The translations under genes were made by a program, and so were the position numbers. Below, in pieces: positions 31,490 through 40,923 of a stretch of DNA of 42,525 nucleotides. This DNA comes from OFTM382 sp964448185 (GTDB lineage: Bacteria > Planctomycetota > Phycisphaerae > Phycisphaerales > UBA1924). Where the stretch lies: positions 1 through 42,525 of the forward strand of contig CAYUVO010000013.1 of NCBI GenBank assembly GCA_964448185.1. The letters run 5' to 3'. The notes beneath the pieces are model-generated. The model did no database searches. It worked only from the letters and a program-made list of their open reading frames with translations, and was not told the DNA's origin. Within the stretch, counting starts at the first letter, position 1. Each line of letters starts with the position of its first letter.

Positions 31490-33922
31490 ATGCTCCATTG
31501 GTCATGGCGTTTTTTACTGTCACTGGTAGTGGTGCTCGTCATGGGCGCTGCAGCCAGCCCGACAATGGCCCAGAGCGACCCAGAAGGCAGAACCGTTCAG
31601 CGGGTCGAGCTGATGGTGCTGGATTCTGCGGGCCAAAGAGCCACCGCGAGCGACGCGGTCGCCCAGTTTGCCAGCAATCAGATCAGGATCGCCCCGGGGA
31701 GCAGGTTCGAGGCGACGACCATTTCAAGCGACCTGGCGCGGCTCAACCGCACGGGACGGTTCAGATCGGTCGAGTCAGAAATCGAACAGCTCGGCGACGG
31801 CACGGTGCTTGTGCGGTATGTGTTCGATATCCAGCCGACCATTTTGGGCGTGCAATCCGCGGGCAACAACCAGCTTTCCGATCAGCAGATCGCGTCGCAG
31901 ATTGATGTGCTGGTGGGCACGCCGGTGGACCCGTTCCAGATTGATCGTGCCGCGAGGCGAATCGAGGACCTGTACCGCGAAAAAGGGTACTACTCGGCCC
32001 GGGTCACCTGGGATGAAGAAGAGCTCAAAGAGAACGGCTCGGTCGTGTTCGTCATCCGCGAAGGCGAGAAGCTCAAAGTCACCGGCATCCGATTCGTCGG
32101 CAACGAGAGCTACTCCAAAGGCGAACTCCAGCGGCAGATCCAGACCCGAGTCGCCCGGTTCATCCTGTCCAAGGGCAGGCTCGAAGACGACGTGCTCGAA
32201 GCCGACGTCGCAGCGATCTATCAGTTCTACCGCGACCGGGGGCATCTCGATGTCCGCGTTGATCGCAGGGTCCAGCCCGCGCCCAACAACCGTGAGGCGA
32301 TCGTCGAGTTCCTGATCGCAGAAGGCCCGGTCTACACCCTTCGGAGCGTTCGAGCAGAAGTGCGACGCCCGGACGGCGCTTCGATCGAGGAGTTCCCGCC
32401 GGTCTTTACGGAAGAACAGATCGCGGCACGCATGGAGATCAAGCCGGGCGATGTCTACTCGATCAATCGGCTTGGTAAGTCGGTCGATCAAGCCATCGCG
32501 GCGTACCAAGAGCTTGGGTACTACGACGTTCGAGTCCAACGGCGAGAGCTCCGCGACCCCGAGCTGCCCGTGGTGGATTTGCTGCTGGCGATCAGCGAGG
32601 GCGAGAAGTTCAAGATCGGCGAGATCATTGTCATCGGCAACGAGCTGACACAGGACAAAATCCCGCGCCGGATTCTCTCGCAAGAGCAGGTTCGTCCCGA
32701 TCGTCCTCTCGACAGAATCAACCTTGATCGGGCTGAGGCCCGGCTGCGTGCGACCCGGCTCTTTGATGCGCGCCAACGACCCGTCGAGATCACGGTCGCG
32801 GGCGAGGATTCCCAGGATGCTGGGTACCGCAACGTGATCGTGCAGGTCGAAGAGACGAACACGGGCGAGTTCAACATCGGTGCTCTGGTCAACTCTGATG
32901 CGGGCCTGGTGGGTCAGATTTCGCTTGTTCAGCGGAACTTTGACCTCTTTGATACGCCCGACACGTTCGGGGATTTGTTCTCGGGTCGCGCGTTTCGTGG
33001 CGCGGGGCAGACGTTCCGGATCGAGGCGTTGCCGGGCACCGAGGTGCAGACGTATCAGGTGAGTCTTTCGGAGCCGAGCCTGTTTGAGAAAGACCTGAGC
33101 GGGAGTGTCGCCGCGTTCTTCCGTCAGCGGCAGTTCCGCCAGTTCGATTAAACCCGATTCGCTGCTCGCGCGGGGATCGGTCGAAGCTTTGGTACTCGTT
33201 GGCAGGGCATCCTGACGCTTCGGGTCGAGTCGATCGAGCTTTCTGATATCGATGTGGACGAGCCTCGCGACATCTTTGATGTTGAGGATGCGAACATCAT
33301 CACCGCGTTGACCGCGTCTCTGGTTCGTCAGACGCTCGACAACCCGTTTCGACCGACCCGCGGCACACGCACCGAGTTAGCCCTCCAACAAACAGGCGTG
33401 CTCGGCGGCAACTTCATCTACACCCAGCTCTCGGGCAGCCACGCGGTGTTCATCCCGGTGTACGAAGATTTCTTGGGTCGGCGAACCGTGCTCGAACTCA
33501 AGACCAGCGCCGACTACATCCCACAGGGCCAGAGCGAGGTCCCGGTCTACGAGCGGTTCTACATGGGCGGCCGATCGTTCCGAGGGTTCCAGTTCCGAAC
33601 CATCTCGCCCAAGGGCATCCGCAACGACACGGGCGAGCAGGGCGACGATCCGGTCGGCGGGACGTGGCGGTTCTTCGCGGGGGCCGAGATCACCAAGCCG
33701 GTGTTCCAGGAACTGCTCTCGATCGCGGCGTTTATCGATTCGGGCACCGTTGAAGAAGACTTCGGGTTCTCCGAGTACCGCGTCTCGGCGGGCTTTGGGC
33801 TGCGGATCTATGTGCCCCAGCTCAGCCCGGCACCCATCGCGTTCGACTTCGGGTTCCCGATCACCAAGCAGCCCGACGACGAGGACCGCTTGTTCACGTT
33901 TTCGATCGACCTGCCGTTCTAA
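31490..33922 (+). CDS. bamA: outer membrane assembly factor BamA (Omp85), interrupted by an in-frame TAA
   Basis: A signal peptide (MLHWSWRFLLSLVVVLVMG, ending SPTMAQ) is followed by about five POTRA domains to roughly residue 470 (FVGNESYSKGELQR and VIGNELTQDKIPRR are typical) and then a beta-barrel. Codon 554 (33149-33151) is TAA, but the same frame continues at once with TRFAARAGIGRSFGTRWQG. It includes the loop-6 motif SFRGF (Arg698) and ends at 33922 in FTFSIDLPF, a C-terminal Phe as expected for a beta-signal. GAGG lies nine bases before ATG 31490. BamA inserts outer-membrane proteins and is normally essential, so the stop is probably a base error, a read-through site or a recent mutation. 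It is followed by ompH, lpxD and lpxC. Confidence 0.88.
33149..33151 (+). other. in-frame TAA within bamA barrel
   Basis: This stop codon falls between FRQRQFRQFD and TRFAARAGIG with no frame change. No Shine-Dalgarno site or good start codon follows that would restart the C-terminal part; the first GTG in frame is at 33254. Confidence 0.85.
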
Positions 33923-34125
33923 AAAGCTCGGTCGCTTTTGAGAGGGTGCTCTGAGCAGCCTGCTGGCGGGGCGGCGGGGGCGGCGAGGGGGGGGGCGTGT
34001 CAGCGCAACGCGCCCGGCGTACACTGCGTGGATCCAATCTCATCCCCGCTCGGGGGCCTGTGAAGGGCTCTCTTGGCGGGGTCAAATGTGAATCCGAGCA
34101 CGACCCTTTCGACCGGAGCAAGACC

Positions 34126-34782
34126 ATGTCTGACCCAGCATCCAACCCAGCCGCCGATGCCCTCGCCCACATCACCATGCCCATGCGTTCGCTGCTGATC
34201 GCAGCGGTGGTATGCGTCACCGCGCTGACCGCATGGAATGCCTCTGCCGATCGCTCCGTCGTCGAGCGGGTACCGACGGTCGGGCTGGTGGATGTCGAGC
34301 AGGTCATCAACGGCTCGGTACAACTGACGAACTTCAACGGTCGCCTGCGCGTTGATGTTGACAGCATGCAGACCGAGCTCGACAGTCTGCTCGAACAGCT
34401 CAAGGCAATGGGCGAGGACTACAAGGAGCTCCCCGTCTCCGATCGCGAAGGCCGGAGCACTATCCGCAAAACCATGTTCGAGGTCGAGCAGCGGGCCAAG
34501 GTCCGCAAGCTGATCCTCCAGAACGACATCGATGTGCGAAAGGGCGAGGCGGTCAAAGACGTGTACAACAAGATGCTCGCCGCGATCGCGACCATCTCCG
34601 CCCGTGACGGGATCGAAGTGGTGCTCTTTGATGACCGTGCCATCAAGATCCCTGACGGGCTTGTTGAGGGCGGGGTCAACCAGTTGATCCAGGCACGCAG
34701 GGTGCTCTATGGCTCCGAGTCGGCGGACATCACCGCTCGCGTGCTGGCGCTGCTCAACGAAAGCTTCGCCGCCGGGCGCTGA
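34126..34782 (+). CDS. ompH: OmpH/Skp family periplasmic chaperone
   Basis: This 218-residue protein has a hydrophobic segment near residues 20-38 that acts as signal or anchor. The OmpH core follows: VGLVDVEQVINGSVQL, then a long charged helical arm (about 75-150) and a return segment (VLFDDRAIKIPDGL). Skp-like trimers hold unfolded outer-membrane proteins in the periplasm on their way to BamA. CGGAG lies eight bases before the ATG at 34126. Its position right after bamA and before lpxD is the classic arrangement. Confidence 0.85.
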   Translation: MSDPASNPAADALAHITMPMRSLLIAAVVCVTALTAWNASADRSVVERVPTVGLVDVEQVINGSVQLTNFNGRLRVDVDSMQTELDSLLEQLKAMGEDYKELPVSDREGRSTIRKTMFEVEQRAKVRKLILQNDIDVRKGEAVKDVYNKMLAAIATISARDGIEVVLFDDRAIKIPDGLVEGGVNQLIQARRVLYGSESADITARVLALLNESFAAGR

Positions 34783-34826
34783 GTCGTTGTTCTGAATCCA
34801 ACACTGTCGCACTGAGCACCCCCCGC

Positions 34827-35900
34827 ATGACCACAGCACCGCTGACATCTGCGCCGCTGACCACCGCCGAGCTCCGAGACATGCTCGATGCCGAGCTGCG
34901 AGGCTCGGAATCGGTCGAGATCACATGGCTCAACACGATCGGTGATGCCAAGCCCTGCGAGCTGACGTTCGCCCGTGACACGGCCAATGCACGCCTGCTC
35001 GCGGGCACGAAGGCGGGCGCAGCCATCGTCTCAAAGTCAGTAGCGCACGAGGCTCCCGAGTCGTTGTGTGTGCTGGTGGTCGAGGACGCCGATCGGGCGC
35101 TCATCACGGTTCTTGAGCGGTTCGCTGCGATGGTGTCTGCTCGTGAGCCTGAGACGGTCGGTGTTCATCCAACTGCAATCGTGGACGACTCGGCAACGCT
35201 CGGCGAGGGCGTCTCAATCGGGCCCGCGTGCATCATCGGTGCGGGTGTCACTCTCGGTGACGACACGGTGCTCGCGGCGCGGGTCACGCTTGGCCCGAAC
35301 GTGAGCATCGGGCGTGATTGTGTGGTGAGACCGGGGGTGGTGATCGAGGCTCGCTGTCATGTGGGCGATAGATGCACGATCCACGCAGGAACGGTCATCG
35401 GCGCTGACGGCTTCGGGTTCCGGCCCGCACCCGAAGGCAAGGGGCTCATCAAGATCCCCCACATCGGCGGCGTGCGCATCGGAAACGATGTCGAGATCGG
35501 GGCCAACTGCGCGATCGACCGGGGGAAGTTCGGCGACACCGTGATCGGTGACGGCACCAAACTCGACAACCTCGTGCAGGTCGGGCACAACACACAGGTC
35601 GGACGGTGCTGCGTGCTCTGCGGCCAGGTCGGGATCGGCGGCTCGGTGACGCTCGGCGACGGCGTCGTGATGGGCGGCCAGGCAGGGGCACGCGATAATG
35701 TCACGCTCGGAACCGGTGCCCGGCTCGGCGGCAAGAGCGGCGCAGCTCGCAGCATACCCGCGGGCGAGGGCTGGGCGGGAATGCCAGCGGTCCCGGCACG
35801 CCAATACCTTCGGCAAACCTCGATTCTCGGACGTGCAGAGCTGATGTTTGACGAACTCTTTAGCAGGCTCGAAGCGATCGAAGCCGAGCGGCTGCGATGA
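34827..35900 (+). CDS. lpxD: UDP-3-O-acylglucosamine N-acyltransferase
   Basis: This 357-residue protein has an N-terminal uridine-binding domain (about 14-110) and a left-handed beta-helix of hexapeptide repeats from about 113 (VGVHPTAIVDDSATLGEGVS onward). GADGFGF and the catalytic His in NLVQVGHNTQVG (His254) are present, with a C-terminal helical tail. It adds the second acyl chain in lipid A synthesis, in the cytoplasm. It overlaps lpxC by 4 bp. No clear Shine-Dalgarno precedes its ATG. Confidence 0.95.
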   Translation: MTTAPLTSAPLTTAELRDMLDAELRGSESVEITWLNTIGDAKPCELTFARDTANARLLAGTKAGAAIVSKSVAHEAPESLCVLVVEDADRALITVLERFAAMVSAREPETVGVHPTAIVDDSATLGEGVSIGPACIIGAGVTLGDDTVLAARVTLGPNVSIGRDCVVRPGVVIEARCHVGDRCTIHAGTVIGADGFGFRPAPEGKGLIKIPHIGGVRIGNDVEIGANCAIDRGKFGDTVIGDGTKLDNLVQVGHNTQVGRCCVLCGQVGIGGSVTLGDGVVMGGQAGARDNVTLGTGARLGGKSGAARSIPAGEGWAGMPAVPARQYLRQTSILGRAELMFDELFSRLEAIEAERLR

Positions 35901-36745
35901 CCAGCACCCTGCGGGGCACCGGGCTGTTCACTTCGACATCCACCACCATCACCATTGAACCATGCACCACGGGTGGGCTGCGATTCGTCACCGATGGCGT
36001 TGTCATTGAAGCAAGCCTAAAAAACCGCACCAACACGCCCATACACCCGGCGTTCGCCCAGACCAGTGCCCGCAACACCAACCTCGCAAAGCCCGGTGAA
36101 CGTGCGCCCGCTGTGCTGACCACCGAGCACGTGCTCGCAGCGTGCGCAGGCCTAGGCGTGTGGCACGCGAACCTGATCCTCGAAGGCCCCGAAGTGCCCA
36201 TCGACGACGGCTCGGCGCGCGTGTTCGTATCCCTGCTCGAAGGGGCACACGCAGCGCCCATCGAACCGATTGTGATAACCGAACCGATCGTAGTTGAGCG
36301 TGGTGGGGCGCGGATCGAAGCTCGCCCGCTTGCGCCCGGAGTCAGTGCGACGTTCAGCTATGAGCTTGACTATGGCCGGGGCGCAGTGATCGAGCCACAG
36401 CGGGCGCAGTGGGCAGTTGGTGATCGTGAAGCGTTTGCTCAGGAGATCGCACCCGCACGGACTTTCTGCTTGCAGGCCGAGGCCCAGGCGATGCGTGCAG
36501 CGGGTATGTTTGCCGCGTTTTCCCCGGCGGATATGCTGGTCGTGGGGGATGACGGCGAGCCGATCGAGAACTCGTGGCGGTTCGACAACGAGCCCGCGCG
36601 GCACAAACTCCTCGACATGATCGGAGATCTCGCTCTGCTCGGTCGGCCTTTGTGCGCCGAGGTTGTCGCGACCCGATCGGGCCATGCGCTCAACCATGCG
36701 CTGGCAGCGAAGATCGCAGCGTCCTTGGTCAACAACCAACACTGA
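35897..36745 (+). CDS. lpxC: UDP-3-O-acyl-N-acetylglucosamine deacetylase
   Basis: This 282-residue protein shows the LpxC zinc and catalytic motifs: TTEHVLAA (His78), EVPIDDGSA, ARTFCLQ, RHKLLDMIGDLALLG (His236, Asp240) and GHALNHALA. It removes acetate from the acylated UDP-sugar, the first committed step of lipid A synthesis. It overlaps lpxD by ATGA, so the two are translationally coupled. The presence of bamA, ompH, lpxD and lpxC supports an outer membrane with lipid A in this organism. Some family members fuse LpxC with FabZ; this one ends without FabZ. Confidence 0.95.
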   Translation: MTSTLRGTGLFTSTSTTITIEPCTTGGLRFVTDGVVIEASLKNRTNTPIHPAFAQTSARNTNLAKPGERAPAVLTTEHVLAACAGLGVWHANLILEGPEVPIDDGSARVFVSLLEGAHAAPIEPIVITEPIVVERGGARIEARPLAPGVSATFSYELDYGRGAVIEPQRAQWAVGDREAFAQEIAPARTFCLQAEAQAMRAAGMFAAFSPADMLVVGDDGEPIENSWRFDNEPARHKLLDMIGDLALLGRPLCAEVVATRSGHALNHALAAKIAASLVNNQH

Positions 36746-36900
36746 ATGTGCGCACTTTTTGGCACAGAGACTCGCGCTGCGCGCTGATCTGGTTCCGTTT
36801 TGGATTGGCTCCTTGGGCTGCGGGCATGCTGTGGGAAGATTCACCGGGGGCTCGCCGGGGGCGGGCTCGAACGATCATCGGCGAAAGAACGGGGGACGAG

Positions 36901-37500
36901 ATGCGAACGTACAGATGGCAGCGAGTGGCATGGACAGGGATGGTGTGTGTGGGCGGGATGTCCGCATTGAGCATGGGGACAATGGCGGGGTGTTCATCGC
37001 TCGATGAAGCCAGAATGGTGCAAGAAGATTTGCGAGGTCTGCGCGAGGAGTTGGACCTGCGGGCACAAGAGCTGGCGATCTCGGCAGCGGCGATGGACCC
37101 GGGCGACCCCGGTCGGCCGCAGGCTCAGGCCCTTGCGTCGATGGCCAAATCCCGGGCTCAGGCGGTTGAGGCGGGCCTGGGGCATCTCGAGGCGGTCATT
37201 GCTGAGGCACAGAGCCCTTCCGATCCGATGACGCGGGTGGTACAGTCGTTTTCAGAGTTGCTCCCGGAACCGCTGCGAGTCTCGGCGGTATTGGCAGCAG
37301 CGGCTGGTGGTTTGGCGTGGCGTTCGTCACGCCTCAAGAGCGGGCTTCGTTCGGTGGCGCTCTCCATCGAAGCGGCCAAGCGGACAGACGAGGAGTTTCG
37401 TAGATGCTTCGAGCGACACGTCGAGATGTTCCGGGCAGCACAATCGCCCGTCGCCCAGAAAGTGATCCGGGCTGCGACGCATCCAACTTCACCCGCATAG
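36901..37500 (+). CDS. putative lipoprotein with coiled-coil arm
   Basis: This 199-residue protein has a signal with a lipobox-like end (MGTMAGCSS). A long helical region from about 38 to 95 (VQEDLRGLREELDLRAQELAIS) is likely coiled coil. A hydrophobic helix follows at about 125-142, then a charged tail. It begins 155 bp after lpxC. The start has only a weak GGGGGACGAG ahead of it, so the exact start is less sure. No family is recognised. The membrane segment within a lipoprotein is odd and suggests it may instead be a signal-anchored protein. Confidence 0.6.
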   Translation: MRTYRWQRVAWTGMVCVGGMSALSMGTMAGCSSLDEARMVQEDLRGLREELDLRAQELAISAAAMDPGDPGRPQAQALASMAKSRAQAVEAGLGHLEAVIAEAQSPSDPMTRVVQSFSELLPEPLRVSAVLAAAAGGLAWRSSRLKSGLRSVALSIEAAKRTDEEFRRCFERHVEMFRAAQSPVAQKVIRAATHPTSPA

Positions 37501-37505
37501 GTCGC

Positions 37506-38264
37506 GTGGCGGCATGCGTGAGGACGCGGCGAGGCTTTACGCTCATCGAACTGCTGGTCGTCATCGCCATCATCGCGCTGCTCATCGGGATCCTGCTGCC
37601 CGCTTTGGGCAAAGCACGCGATACGGCCCGCTCGGTCGTGTGCCTCTCCAACGTGCGCGGACTCGGCACCGGGTTCCAGTTGTACCTCAACTCGAACGAT
37701 GATCTGTACCCATTCGTGACACCGATCGCAGATGAGGGCACCGAGAACACGAACGATGTTTCGATGCTGGCGCTGCTCGATGATTATCTCGATGCGCCGT
37801 TGCCCAGGCGTGAAGATCCGAACGATGATTCGAGCAACTGGATTGTCGAGCCGCCGTACCGGTGCCCGGCGGACCGGGGCAGCGACGACACCGATGATCT
37901 GCGACCGGCACACGAAGCGTTCGGCACAAGCTACGACTATGGCCCGGCGTTCTTGTTTATCGCAGCAGAACTGACCGGGGCGATCGACCCGAACAACCCC
38001 GACGAGAAGATCCGCAACCGAGAGCGAGCCAGGGCGCGTTTGGCGGTGACGCAGACGTACCAGAAGTTCACGGATGAAGGGGTCAAGATGCCGATCATGA
38101 TCGACGCGGTGCAGTGGCACGCTTCGAGCTCGACAACCGATGGCCGCAACGCGCTGTACCCCGACGGCAGCGCCTCAGGCTATCCGGGTGATCCCGCGGA
38201 CGACCTGCTCAGAGATATCGCGACGTACCTGCTCGGTCGGCTGGTGAGTTCGCCCGGGTTCTAG
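37506..38264 (+). CDS. type II secretion-like pseudopilin (prepilin-type N-terminus)
   Basis: This protein of about 252 residues starts with the prepilin cleavage motif RRGFTLIELLVVIAIIALLI and continues with GILLPALGKARDTARSVVCL, as in planctomycete pseudopilins. The C-terminal part is a soluble domain of about 170 residues without a named function. Prepilin peptidase should cut after the Gly of RRG. The start is uncertain: GTG at 37506 or 37518 both give short leaders, while an ATG at 37404 would overlap the preceding gene by 97 bp. No T2SS genes are nearby. Confidence 0.8.
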   Translation: MAACVRTRRGFTLIELLVVIAIIALLIGILLPALGKARDTARSVVCLSNVRGLGTGFQLYLNSNDDLYPFVTPIADEGTENTNDVSMLALLDDYLDAPLPRREDPNDDSSNWIVEPPYRCPADRGSDDTDDLRPAHEAFGTSYDYGPAFLFIAAELTGAIDPNNPDEKIRNRERARARLAVTQTYQKFTDEGVKMPIMIDAVQWHASSSTTDGRNALYPDGSASGYPGDPADDLLRDIATYLLGRLVSSPGF

Positions 38265-38296
38265 ACCATTCCCGCGCACAACAGAAAGCCCACGCC

Positions 38297-39106
38297 ATGA
38301 CCAAAACGAATCCCATGAACGAGCAAGCCCCTCAGAGCGGATCGCTGCTCGACGAAGAAACCACGTCCGAGATGGTCGCGCCGATCAAGCGGCGCAGGAG
38401 GCTGAATCTCAAGGCCGCGTGGAACGAGATGTGGCGCACCAAGAAGTTACGAACGATCAGCGGCATCACGCTCGCGGTGCTGATCGCGGGCAGTGGAACC
38501 GGCGGCTATTTCGCGTTCCGTCCCACGCCGGTGCCGGATTATGAGTTCGACGATCTGGACATGGTGTTCGATTTCACGCTGCTCGAAGAGGAGTTCAATC
38601 GGCTCCCGGTCGAGGAACGCATCGCGCTGCTGAGCAAGCTGTGGGACCGGATGCAGTCGATGGACACGTCGTCGTCGGTGCTGATGGCGAGCTTTGCGGG
38701 CGCCATCACGGGCCATCTCCGCGAGCAGCTCGAGCGCAACATGAGCCGATTGATGATCGACGCGACGGACATGTTCGCGATGGAGTATTCAGACGTTGAC
38801 CCCGAGGAACGCGAGGAGTGGTTGGGCAACGCGTATGTGCGCATGGCGAGGCTGACTGAGCCGTTCGATCCGGGGCTCGCCAACCGCACGGACGAAGAGA
38901 TCCTCAAGCGTGGTCGGCGCGACGCGCAGCGAGAAGCCAGCGCCCTCAAAGACGGCAAGATCTCGACCGAGGCCATGGGCGGCCTAATGAGCTTCGCCTA
39001 TCGCCAAGGCCGAAACAACGGCTCGCTGCGCGAACAGCAACGCCTCGCGGTGTTCGTGCGTGATCTGTCGCGCGAGCTTCGCAAGCCGCCCGGCGGTGGT
39101 GGATAA
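38297..39106 (+). CDS. single-pass membrane protein of unknown function
   Basis: This 269-residue protein has a basic cytoplasmic N-terminus (IKRRRRLNLKAAW), one hydrophobic helix at about 54-74 and a helical, charged periplasmic part. It ends in a Gly-rich tail after RELRKPP. It begins 32 bp after the pseudopilin gene, so the two may be co-transcribed. No family or active-site motif is recognised. Confidence 0.65.
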   Translation: MTKTNPMNEQAPQSGSLLDEETTSEMVAPIKRRRRLNLKAAWNEMWRTKKLRTISGITLAVLIAGSGTGGYFAFRPTPVPDYEFDDLDMVFDFTLLEEEFNRLPVEERIALLSKLWDRMQSMDTSSSVLMASFAGAITGHLREQLERNMSRLMIDATDMFAMEYSDVDPEEREEWLGNAYVRMARLTEPFDPGLANRTDEEILKRGRRDAQREASALKDGKISTEAMGGLMSFAYRQGRNNGSLREQQRLAVFVRDLSRELRKPPGGGG

Positions 39107-39132
39107 AAACCTACACTACCGGTCGAGATCCG

Positions 39133-40701
39133 CTATCCCATCAGTTGTGTGATGAGGATCATGAACGTGGTCAGGGTCGCGTTGTGCAGCAGGTGCGCGG
39201 TGACGGGTGCGATCAGCGAGCCGCGCCATTCACGCATCATCGAGAAGCAGAATCCCAGCGCGATCACGGGCGGGACGAACAGGACGCCGTAGCCGTGCAT
39301 GAACCCGAAGATCGCTGCGACCAGCGAGCTTGAGATCAGCACGCCAAAGCGTGAACGCACATGGCGGTAGAGGCAGCCTCGGAAGATAGATTCCTCGGCG
39401 AGCGGCGCCCAGATGGTGGCCAGCGCGGTCATCGCAATAATCAACGCGATATTGCCCGAGGCGATCAGGTCGAGCGCCCCTGCATCGGGCAGCGATCGGG
39501 CCTCACCCGTGTCGCCTTGGATGTATTTCCATGCCGCTACGAGTGCTGCTGAGAAGAGCCCCGCTGCGAGGAAGACTGGAATCGATGCGATCCAACCGAG
39601 GACGCCCCAGAGGATTTCTTTGATAATTCCAGAGCCCCGGTGCCAGCCTGATGCGAGCGACCAGTCGTGGAATCGTTCGCCCCGGTACATGGGCCACAGG
39701 GCGGCTGCGAGCAGGAACCATTGCAGCCCGAGGGCGACGAGTGTCTTGGGGACGCCGCCGATCGGGAGTAGATCGACGCCCATCAAGACGCCCTTGAGCA
39801 CGAGGAACCCCGCGACAAAGACGGCTGCGGCTTCGAGATAGACACTCCCGCCGCGCGGGGGGGGCACGAACCGGGCCTTGAGTTTGCCAGTGAGCAAACC
39901 GATCACAGCGATCAGCAGCAGGATGATCCCGATCAGGAGCAGCATGCCGCCGATGACGATCCCCGAGAGATAGGTGTACAGCAGCCCCGAGAGCTGTTCG
40001 ATCACCGGGACGGTTTCATCAGTGCCGCGATCGTGCGCGAGAGCGATTTCTCCAAAGAACGGGTAGCGATCGGTGAGACGGGTTTGATCTTCCTGGTCGA
40101 TCGGGACTCGGAAGAACAGATCGGAGAGAGTTTGGATGTCTGCCTGGATATCGGCATCGAGGTCCGCATCCGTTGGTTCGATCGAGCCCAGACGCTTGAG
40201 TGCGACCAAAGACTCAGGGTCGATTTCGCGTCCGAGTTCGCCCGCCATGATCGCGATGCGGATCTGGTCGGCGTCGGAACGAGCAAAGCCGCCCACGAGT
40301 TCGATGGTCTGTTCGAGTTCTTCCTGGCTCTGGATCGGCTGGATGTTGGTCGCGGTGGCAATCGTCAGCTTGGCGACCATCTCAAAGATGGGCTCAGGAG
40401 GGGTGGGGGGCGGAGCGGGGGAGGCGAGTTGGTCGGGCTGCTCGGTAGGTTCGACAGCGGCGGGTATTGGGGTGGTGGTGTCAGGTGATGCCGAGCGATC
40501 GGCGAACAGAGCACCGGCAGCCTGTATGCCCGCGACAAGCAGGAACGAGACGATCAGGACGACCCACGCCACGCGGGCTGCTTCGGGCGAGCCGGGGTCA
40601 GGTCGGTTCGACCGATCGAGGCTGTCTGCTGGTGGGACGGGGGGGGTGGGGGGAGCCGTTGGTGGCGTGGGTGGGTGGTGGCGGCCAGCGGGAGGGGTCA
40701 T
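39133..40701 (-). CDS. CPBP family intramembrane metalloprotease with N-terminal extension
   Basis: This 522-residue membrane protein ends in a CPBP (CAAX-protease/Abi) domain. Motif 1 is EESIFRG with the neighbouring EE, motif 2 is FGFMHGYG, and motif 3 is HLLHN. These residues bind the catalytic metal within the membrane. The N-terminal 250 residues form a proline-rich segment, one helix, and a soluble helical domain of unknown role. The substrate is unknown; family members cleave prenylated or membrane peptides. No Shine-Dalgarno sequence precedes the ATG. It converges with the gene ending at 39106. Confidence 0.85.
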   Translation of the reverse strand: MTPPAGRHHPPTPPTAPPTPPVPPADSLDRSNRPDPGSPEAARVAWVVLIVSFLLVAGIQAAGALFADRSASPDTTTPIPAAVEPTEQPDQLASPAPPPTPPEPIFEMVAKLTIATATNIQPIQSQEELEQTIELVGGFARSDADQIRIAIMAGELGREIDPESLVALKRLGSIEPTDADLDADIQADIQTLSDLFFRVPIDQEDQTRLTDRYPFFGEIALAHDRGTDETVPVIEQLSGLLYTYLSGIVIGGMLLLIGIILLLIAVIGLLTGKLKARFVPPPRGGSVYLEAAAVFVAGFLVLKGVLMGVDLLPIGGVPKTLVALGLQWFLLAAALWPMYRGERFHDWSLASGWHRGSGIIKEILWGVLGWIASIPVFLAAGLFSAALVAAWKYIQGDTGEARSLPDAGALDLIASGNIALIIAMTALATIWAPLAEESIFRGCLYRHVRSRFGVLISSSLVAAIFGFMHGYGVLFVPPVIALGFCFSMMREWRGSLIAPVTAHLLHNATLTTFMILITQLMG

Positions 40702-40728
40702 GGGTAGATAATCGACGCTTGAGCGAGA

Positions 40729-40899
40729 TCACGCCAGCGGGAATCCACCAGAGGGCTTTGGAATCGCAGAGTTGCCGGTGTCCGATCCGGTCAACGGCAG
40801 CGGATCAAGGGCGTTGCCGCCGTGTTCGAGGGCATGGAGTAGGTCGGGATCGAGCAAGGGGCTGAGTATGTGGAGATCAGCCGTCAGTGGATCGGTCAC
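40729..40899 (-). CDS. possible small protein, 56 residues
   Basis: A GTG at 40899 opens a 56-codon frame (VTDPLTADLHILSPLLDPDL and on) with codon choice like the neighbouring genes, ending 28 bp before the CPBP gene. It has no ribosome site and no known motif, and it fills the gap between two minus-strand genes. It could be a decayed C-terminal fragment. Confidence 0.25.
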   Translation of the reverse strand: MTDPLTADLHILSPLLDPDLLHALEHGGNALDPLPLTGSDTGNSAIPKPSGGFPLA

Positions 40900-40923
40900 G
40901 GGCGCTGGATCGGGAGTAAGAGG

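Noticed and set aside
31249..31905. Separate gene overlapping the bamA start
   Set aside because: Its frame overlaps the signal peptide and first POTRA coding of bamA, and its sequence is not protein-like.
33254..33922. Independent gene for the BamA barrel end
   Set aside because: It is in the same frame as bamA, lacks its own start signals, and begins mid-barrel; it is better treated as part of bamA.
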